From Deltaproteobacteria bacterium (GTDB lineage: Bacteria > Desulfobacterota > Binatia > UBA12015): 5,191 nt of DNA. Under the pieces are notes generated by a model. That model saw only the letters and a program-made list of their open reading frames with translations, ran no database searches and was not told where the DNA came from. Positions 1-5,191 of the stretch are shown here, in pieces. Numbering within the stretch: position 1 is the stretch's first letter; every line of letters starts with the position of its first letter. The stretch covers positions 782 to 5,972 of the forward strand of contig DLYX01000594.1 in the NCBI GenBank assembly GCA_003447545.1, given 5' to 3'. A program made the translations under genes and the position numbers.

Positions 1-2765
1 GGCGCCTGGCCGATCTTCCAACCTGCCTTTGTTGGATCAAAATCAGATGAGGTCCATTTCTCCATCCCGTTAGGAAATGTTAGCTTGCGCGTGCGGTCGC
101 CGCCCGGGGTCCATGGTTTCTTTTCTGCGGGGTCGAAATTATGGTAATACCACTTCATCTCGTTGCGTTCGGGGCCGAAGTTATGCCAGTCGTAATCAGA
201 AACTCCGGCCTTGCGGTAGAGTCCGGCGAGCTCACCTAATCGACTATGGGGATTTCCTCCTTTGGTTAATTCATTTTGCAGACTGCCGAGATTTCGGGAA
301 ACGAATTCGGGCACTAACTGCTCAAGGATAATCGGTTTGATGACGACTTTTAACTCGGGTGAGAAGGTGGAGTAATCGGCCGAGATGTAGTTTTGTTTAT
401 ATGGTAGAGCCTCCTGAGGGTTGCGCTCCTTGGCTACCTGATAGAGTGCGTTAAAACCATCAGGCGCGGCCATGATTTGCTGAGCAATCGTTCTCAGCGA
501 GATGGGGAGGACATACCGCTGCATATCACCCTTGAGCTGCTCGGCTGTAGCATCACCAGCGGGTGGTGTGATCTCGGCTGGGAAATCGGAGTAGGCTTGG
601 GTGAGCATCGAACGTCCTGCCTGCTGCACCTTGGGACTGGCGCTCTTAAGGAGAGTGGTGATTTCGCGGATCGGATTGGTGGCGGGAGCGCGGGTGTTGT
701 GGACCACCATGTCGCCAATCTTTGGAAGGATCTTTGCGTAATAGGCATCGTCAACCGCTAGAGGTGCCAGAGCTTGCAGGGCCGCATGTTGCAGCCACCA
801 CTCATCGTGGGCGAGAAAGAACAGGAGGCGGTCGAGGTGGGGTGCTACTTTTTCCTTGGGAAGAACACTGACCACCCGCAGGGCATTTTCTATCACCCAC
901 CAGGATTCCTTGGGGTCGTTCAGCATGGCAATCACCAGATCCGCCATCTCGTCGGTTAGTCGTTCGGGTGGCAGGATATGGGTGCCCTTGTGGACCGAGT
1001 GAATCACCGAGAGAGCGGCACGCCGGACACGGGCGTCTTTGTGTTTGAGCATGGCAATAACCTGTTTGTCTTGCTCATTGCGTTTAACATAGCCGGCACC
1101 GATTTCCCGGCGGACTTCGTGGTCCGGGTGGAGGCAGTATTTCAAACCTAACTCCTTGGTGTCTTCAGTGCGCCTGAAGAGGCGTTCAATCCCGTTGATC
1201 GGGCCGCCTTCAATACTGTCGTCGAAGGTCGGTATTTTGCCTGCTGCATCGACTGCGGGGGTGGTCTTGCAGAAATCATGATCCGCCTCGGTGCCCCAGG
1301 GAATGGCGGGGAGTTGATAGGGTTTCGACCACTTGGTGCGGGGCGCACCGGTTAGGCGCAGTGTCTTACGGGGCACGGTGTACTGCATCGCCATCATCTG
1401 CCCCCAGGTGGAGGGGCTGTCATAGCGATTGCCGCCGCTGAGGAGGCCGAAAGAGCCGTCGAAGCGGCGAGACATCTCAAGGTGCCACTGGCGGCCGTCC
1501 ATAAACGAGCGGTACTTTACCGGCTGCTTTTCATAGAGAAAACCCATGGCCGGGCCGCGCCACACCTCGCCGATACCGCCACCGGTGTGTCCGGTGAGCA
1601 TGTAGTTGGTGCCGTAGAACCCGCGCATGGCGCTGGTGTCACGAGCCTTGGCGTAAACCGATTTCTCCCCATCGGGGGTGAGGGATGCTGCCGCGGCCAT
1701 GGTGAATGCTAGGGCTCCGGTCTTGCCGTTATCGATAAAGTAAGTCTCGGGAAAGTGGTCACCGTAGGGAACACTGCCCTTACCGGCGAAGCGATAGAAC
1801 TGCTTGAGGGACGCTAGCAGGATTTTTTCATCCACCTCGACGCCGCACTCCTTGGCAAGCATCAGAAAAGTCGGACCATGGATCCCAGCGGCATTCAATT
1901 GACCGCCTGCCATGTAGCCAAAAACCAATCCACCCCGACCACTCCAGCCGCCGTTAAACATGGTGCCTGCGACGTGGTTGGCGAGTTTCTGAATCACCGG
2001 GAGGATCGTTGGGTCACCGGTGCGCAGGTAGTACTCGGCGAGGGGGATGGCCGCCGATCCAAAGACCCAGGGTTTAAGTAAAATTTCGTCCTCATTCTTG
2101 TATTGTTCGACCACCTGCTTGATCCAGCCGCGAACGTGCTCAAGATCGCTTTCATCTCCGGTGGAGAGAAGGAAGGTCATGCCGAAGCCGTTGAGCGATT
2201 TCCACCCTTGGGTATCGAGGTCATAACTCCCCTTGGTCTTCACCCACTCCGCCATATCACGAACGATTTTGTCGGATTTTTTACAATGCAGCGGCCAGGT
2301 CTTGCTGTAGGCTCCGAGCACCGGGATTTGAACGACGACCTTCGAGGCTGCGGCCTTCTCATCCTCTTTGATGACAAAGGTGATCTTGCCATCGGATGCC
2401 TCGGCATCGGTGATGATCTTTGCCAACTGGATCCGGGGGTCGATATCCTTGAGAACCTGGCCATTGATACTCTCGATCTTTTGGCCAGTTTTTAATTTTC
2501 CTGTGGCTTCGGCGGGAGAGCCCTCCTCCACCTTGCCGACATACATCTGAAAGGGTGGCAGGCGCAACTCGATGCTCATGCCCACCGGACCAAATCGGTC
2601 AATAAACTGCTTGTGGGAATTTTCCTGAGCGTTGGTGAAATTAAACAGGACCGGTTCTTTGTAGAACGAGGCTTTTTTCTCGGCGGCGATGGCAGTGCTA
2701 GTGATGGTGGCGGCAGAGGCGACCAGTGCTACACCAAGAGCGATGCTTGATAAGCTGATATTCAT
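1..2765 (-). CDS. Exported DUF6288-type protein: signal peptide, PDZ, conserved core, HEAT repeats (3' end outside window)
   Basis: The minus frame from the ATG at 2765 is open to base 1, giving 921 codons with no stop, so the C-terminus is missing. Residues 1-28 form a signal peptide ending TAIAA before EKK, so the product is probably periplasmic or secreted. Residues 57-134 are a PDZ domain (FGPVGM binding loop, EEGSPAE, INGQVL). Residues 150-480 are the family core: VLGAYS, EYYLRTGD (244-251), GKGSVPYGDHFP (328-339), DNGKTG (345-350), LTGHTG (390-395) and FDGSF (435-439). Residues 530-720 are HEAT-like helices (DHEVRREIG, DARVRRAALSVI, DEWWLQHAALQAL). Residues 720-885 match no domain I know. 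From about 890 the text (WTSSDFDP, GWKIGQAP) resembles the start of a galactose-binding-like beta-sandwich. The start is firm: an in-frame TAA lies at 2781-2783, and the signal peptide begins at this ATG. It follows its paralogue by 8 bases, so they are probably co-transcribed. Catalytic function is unknown. The DUF6288 name is from memory and was not searched. Confidence 0.88.
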   Translation of the reverse strand, partial: MNISLSSIALGVALVASAATITSTAIAAEKKASFYKEPVLFNFTNAQENSHKQFIDRFGPVGMSIELRLPPFQMYVGKVEEGSPAEATGKLKTGQKIESINGQVLKDIDPRIQLAKIITDAEASDGKITFVIKEDEKAAASKVVVQIPVLGAYSKTWPLHCKKSDKIVRDMAEWVKTKGSYDLDTQGWKSLNGFGMTFLLSTGDESDLEHVRGWIKQVVEQYKNEDEILLKPWVFGSAAIPLAEYYLRTGDPTILPVIQKLANHVAGTMFNGGWSGRGGLVFGYMAGGQLNAAGIHGPTFLMLAKECGVEVDEKILLASLKQFYRFAGKGSVPYGDHFPETYFIDNGKTGALAFTMAAAASLTPDGEKSVYAKARDTSAMRGFYGTNYMLTGHTGGGIGEVWRGPAMGFLYEKQPVKYRSFMDGRQWHLEMSRRFDGSFGLLSGGNRYDSPSTWGQMMAMQYTVPRKTLRLTGAPRTKWSKPYQLPAIPWGTEADHDFCKTTPAVDAAGKIPTFDDSIEGGPINGIERLFRRTEDTKELGLKYCLHPDHEVRREIGAGYVKRNEQDKQVIAMLKHKDARVRRAALSVIHSVHKGTHILPPERLTDEMADLVIAMLNDPKESWWVIENALRVVSVLPKEKVAPHLDRLLFFLAHDEWWLQHAALQALAPLAVDDAYYAKILPKIGDMVVHNTRAPATNPIREITTLLKSASPKVQQAGRSMLTQAYSDFPAEITPPAGDATAEQLKGDMQRYVLPISLRTIAQQIMAAPDGFNALYQVAKERNPQEALPYKQNYISADYSTFSPELKVVIKPIILEQLVPEFVSRNLGSLQNELTKGGNPHSRLGELAGLYRKAGVSDYDWHNFGPERNEMKWYYHNFDPAEKKPWTPGGDRTRKLTFPNGMEKWTSSDFDPTKAGWKIGQA
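2682..2765 (-). other. Predicted signal peptide of the downstream DUF6288-type protein
   Basis: The first 28 residues start MNISLSS, run through a hydrophobic Ala/Val/Leu/Ile stretch (IALGVALVASAA) and end TAIAA before the charged EKK. This fits a Sec signal peptide cleaved by signal peptidase I at an A-x-A type site. There is no cysteine at the cleavage site, so it is not a lipoprotein. The n-region is short and has no Lys or Arg, which is weaker than usual. The exact cleavage site could be one residue either way. Confidence 0.75.
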
Positions 2766-2773
2766 GGGTGTGA

Positions 2774-5191
2774 TTATTCTTTAGCGGCTGCTTTTTTCAC
2801 CTCCTCGACGCTGATCATCTTGCGAGGTGTTTCTGAGGCTTCGATGATCTTGATGATTTCATCGGCTTGCTTACCTAACAACTCCTTCAGCTGAGGGATG
2901 GCATACTTGGCTTCTGCGCCGAAGGTCTTGAGCAGTTTGACGCGATTTCTAACACGTGGACCACCTCGACCGGTCGGTTCTTTGATGGTGTTGACGGTTA
3001 GATCGATGACCTCCTTGACGTTATGGCGGTTGAGGATGTCCAGCCCTTGCCTACGGCCGTTTGGAGCGTAGGCGATATAGCTGCGATCCTTGTCCTCGAT
3101 GATGTAAACGATTTTGTCGACCATACGCGGCAGGTCCTCCCTCGGAATATTCTGGATCAAGTCCATACCTGCACCGCGACCCACCATGTTTTTGTGATCG
3201 AGCAGCTTGTTGACGCATTGGTAGAATAGGTCTTTATCGAGCTTCAATACGTAGGGGTCGGGGCCGAGGATTTTGACCAGGGCGACACCGAGATCGCGGT
3301 CGAGATTTCCGAACGGGTCGTAGGGTTTATCCGCGATCAGCACCTTGAGTAATTCGGGGCCGTAGGGTTTTGCTTCCTCCATGTGGGCGAGCTTTTGGGC
3401 GGCGAGCTGGCGGACCCAGAGGTTGTCTTTATCGTTCTTAATGATATCGACGAGCGCCTTGGCAGCAGAGGTGATTTTGAGATTTGCTATGGCGTGAATC
3501 GCCCCGATGCGTTGGTTTTGGTCGCCCTCGGCTAGTAGTTTTATCACCTGATCGGTAACATCTGCGTCGAGGATGGCGAGGTGCTGCGCTGCTCTCAGTC
3601 GCATGCGGGGGAATGGGCTGCCGAGCAGGGTGAGTAGTGATTCGGCATCGTGCTGGGACTCACCGATGACTCCTGCCACAGGACTATCCGATGCCGCCTT
3701 GCCGGTGAGCCAGAGCGACTTGTCCATGCTTTTGCCGGTGATGTGGATGGCACGTCTGCCCGCGCTGTAGTTCATCAGATAGGTCGCCGTGTCGCAGAGC
3801 TTTCCCTGTTTTGGGTTCACACCCCAGGCTAACATGCCGACGAATCGACCGTCCCATGCCCGGGTGATGGTGCGTAGCCAGTGGATCTTTTTGTTATACG
3901 CGGTGGTGACTTCCGGGCCGGCGACATTGGTGCCGAGTCCTGACCAGAGGATGTTCCACCACGGGCCGGTGTGGCCTGTTAGTATTTCATCGGATGCGGT
4001 CGCGGACGCCCTGGAGTAGAATTGTGCGCCTTCCTTGTTGCCGATGAGTGCAAAGGCGATGGCGATCGAGCCGCTGGTGCCGTTGTTAGTATGGTGTTGT
4101 TCGTAAGGAGCGTGGCAACCGTAGGGAAGCGCACCTTTGCCAATCCAATTGCTGTAGAACTTATGTGTTTTTTCCACGGCGGCTCGGACTTCGGGGTGCT
4201 TGATTCCGCACTTCTCAGCGAGAATCAATGACATCCACAAGGTGACCGAGGTTTGGTTGATCGCGCCGTAACCATTGAGTCGACCGTGCAGTTGGCCAAA
4301 ATTATTATCGGGGTTCGCCAGCCTGTGGTTCCAGAGTCCTGCGGAGTCCTGCCCTTGGGCGATGGTCAGGGCGTGCTGCTTGATGGCAGGGAGAACGTAT
4401 TTGTCCCCGGTGAGTAGGTAATATTCGGTGAGGATCAGCGTTTGGTAGGCGAAATACCAACAGACGTAGCCCTTGCTCTTTATCGAGACGCCACTATCTG
4501 GACCGGCAAACTTGCTCGCCCGAAGGACCTTGCCGACGTGATCGATGTATTTTTTTTCACCGGTAGCCAACAACCCTAACAGACCCGATTTTAGGATGCC
4601 TATATTCCCTGTTTCGACAAGGTAGTCTGCCGTTTGGGTGATGATGGCGTTGGTCTTAGGGCAGTTGATGGGAGCGGTCGGGCTGTAGCTGCCAAGCACC
4701 TTGAGCTGGAGTTCGATGGCGAGGTCTTTGGCTGGAGCACTTTCCACACCCTCTGCACCTTCTACAGCGGGTCGTTTGATTTTGAGTTTTAAAATCCCAC
4801 CGCCCTGTTTGCTCTCCGCGTGATCGATGGCTTTAGCGAAGAGCTCGAAGTCATGGCCGGCGACCGGTTTTCCTCCGACCTCCAGAATTTCGTCGCCGAT
4901 CTGTAATTTACCGTCTGCGGGTGAGCCTTTTTCGACCACGTCGATCACGAGTTTATCGGGGTAGCTTTTGGCAAAAAATCCGGTTGGTCCGTAGTGATAG
5001 AGTCCACCTGGAGTCGGCGGCATCCGGAGGTGGACCGATAAGGTATTGCCTTTGCCGTCGCGCATGCTGGGGCGCTCGACGGTGATTACCAGATGCCAGT
5101 CCCAGTCGCGGCCGAGTCGGAAGATCCGTTTGTAAACCATCGCCCTGATATCGTTCCCGAGCCCCCGGTGCTGAAGCCCGCGGACCAGATC
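2774..5191 (-). CDS. DUF6288-type PDZ/HEAT-repeat protein, paralogue of the downstream gene (5' end outside window)
   Basis: The frame ends with TAA at 2774-2776. The first ATG in the window is at 5140 (788 residues from there), but 17 further codons are open to the edge. That ATG has no clear Shine-Dalgarno sequence and is not followed by a signal peptide, so I treat the gene as 5'-partial. Numbering from that Met, residues 50-123 are a PDZ domain (YGPTGF loop, EKGSPADG, IGDEILEVGGKPV). Residues 149-480 are the core: VLGSYS, EYYLLTGD (239-246), GKGALPYGCHAP (334-345), NNGTSG (352-357), LTGHTG (387-392) and WDGRF (429-433). Residues 495-765 are HEAT-like repeats (RMRLRAAQHLAIL, NQRIGAIHAIANL, LWVRQLAAQKLAHM). 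The end is a charged Lys-rich tail. Residues 12-41 look like the last strands of an earlier PDZ domain. Such proteins are normally exported, so a signal peptide probably lies upstream of the window. Function is unknown. It precedes a paralogue by 8 bases, which suggests a shared transcript and possibly a shared complex or substrate. Confidence 0.88.
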   Translation of the reverse strand, partial: DLVRGLQHRGLGNDIRAMVYKRIFRLGRDWDWHLVITVERPSMRDGKGNTLSVHLRMPPTPGGLYHYGPTGFFAKSYPDKLVIDVVEKGSPADGKLQIGDEILEVGGKPVAGHDFELFAKAIDHAESKQGGGILKLKIKRPAVEGAEGVESAPAKDLAIELQLKVLGSYSPTAPINCPKTNAIITQTADYLVETGNIGILKSGLLGLLATGEKKYIDHVGKVLRASKFAGPDSGVSIKSKGYVCWYFAYQTLILTEYYLLTGDKYVLPAIKQHALTIAQGQDSAGLWNHRLANPDNNFGQLHGRLNGYGAINQTSVTLWMSLILAEKCGIKHPEVRAAVEKTHKFYSNWIGKGALPYGCHAPYEQHHTNNGTSGSIAIAFALIGNKEGAQFYSRASATASDEILTGHTGPWWNILWSGLGTNVAGPEVTTAYNKKIHWLRTITRAWDGRFVGMLAWGVNPKQGKLCDTATYLMNYSAGRRAIHITGKSMDKSLWLTGKAASDSPVAGVIGESQHDAESLLTLLGSPFPRMRLRAAQHLAILDADVTDQVIKLLAEGDQNQRIGAIHAIANLKITSAAKALVDIIKNDKDNLWVRQLAAQKLAHMEEAKPYGPELLKVLIADKPYDPFGNLDRDLGVALVKILGPDPYVLKLDKDLFYQCVNKLLDHKNMVGRGAGMDLIQNIPREDLPRMVDKIVYIIEDKDRSYIAYAPNGRRQGLDILNRHNVKEVIDLTVNTIKEPTGRGGPRVRNRVKLLKTFGAEAKYAIPQLKELLGKQADEIIKIIEASETPRKMISVEEVKKAAAKE
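2797..2806 (-). promoter_or_regulatory. Shine-Dalgarno-like GAGGAGGTGA, badly spaced for the downstream start
   Basis: The last codons of the upstream gene (VEEVKK) contain GAGGAGGTGA, close to a perfect ribosome-binding sequence. It lies 31 bases before the ATG at 2765, whereas about 5-10 is usual, and no purine-rich motif sits closer. It may be only a by-product of coding Glu-Glu-Val. Alternatively it may hold ribosomes near the gene junction and help coupled initiation on the next gene, because stop and start are only 8 bases apart. I think coupling of the two genes is likely, but a direct role for this motif is uncertain. Confidence 0.25.

Noticed and set aside
494..1348. Minus-strand open frames at 494-754 and 1148-1348
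   Set aside because: They are in a different frame from the long open frame that runs from 2765 to base 1. That frame encodes continuous family motifs and HEAT repeats here, so the shorter frames are out-of-frame shadows.
2103..2495. A 130-residue plus-strand open frame, and several shorter plus-strand frames across 77-4231
   Set aside because: They lie wholly antisense to the two large genes, have low-complexity or unlikely protein sequences, show no recognisable domain, and have no room for their own promoters. They are shadows of the minus-strand coding frames.
2766..2773. Promoter or terminator between the two genes
   Set aside because: The gap is only 8 bases, and I see no inverted repeat with a T-run around the upstream stop codon.
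2781..2806. Possible programmed frameshift joining the two genes: a Shine-Dalgarno-like motif directly followed by AAAAAAG
   Set aside because: The downstream gene is in the -1 frame, but that frame meets a TAA at 2781-2783 before reaching the ATG. The heptamer in the zero frame is G-AAA-AAA, not a good slippery site. The downstream protein also begins with its own signal peptide, so a fusion makes little sense.
5140..5142. ATG at 5140 as the true start of the upstream gene
   Set aside because: There is no clear ribosome-binding motif and no signal peptide, the frame is open upstream to the edge, and the residues just after it look like the interior of a domain. It cannot be excluded without more sequence.

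Overview
The window is almost wholly coding and holds two large genes, both on the minus strand and both cut by the window edges. Reading along the minus strand, the upstream gene enters at base 5191, already inside its reading frame, and stops at 2774. Eight bases later the downstream gene starts at 2765 and stays open to base 1 without a stop. The two are almost certainly one operon. I see no RNA gene, mobile element, repeat array or CRISPR array, and no non-coding stretch longer than 8 bases.

The two products are diverged paralogues with the same plan: a PDZ domain, then a conserved core of about 330 residues, then HEAT-like helical repeats. The core carries shared signatures: VLG(S/A)YS, EYY-x-x-TGD, GKG-x-x-PYG-x-H-x-P, (N/D)NG-x-(S/T)G, LTGHTG and DG-(R/S)-F. 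I recognise this arrangement as the DUF6288 type of protein. These are large exported proteins of unknown function, which I recall mainly from Verrucomicrobiota, Lentisphaerota and related bacteria of the PVC group. The downstream protein has a clear signal peptide. After the HEAT region it continues for about 200 more residues and enters what looks like a galactose-binding-like beta-sandwich. The upstream protein ends soon after its HEAT region in a lysine-rich tail, and its N-terminal part, perhaps including an earlier PDZ domain, lies beyond the window.

The family call, the moderate GC content and the exported PDZ/HEAT proteins suggest a verrucomicrobial or related genome, but this rests on memory of the family and not on a search. 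The two proteins probably act together outside the cytoplasm, as partners or on related substrates. The biochemical activity is not known to me. The most useful lead is the set of His, Asp, Glu and Asn residues kept in both diverged copies.
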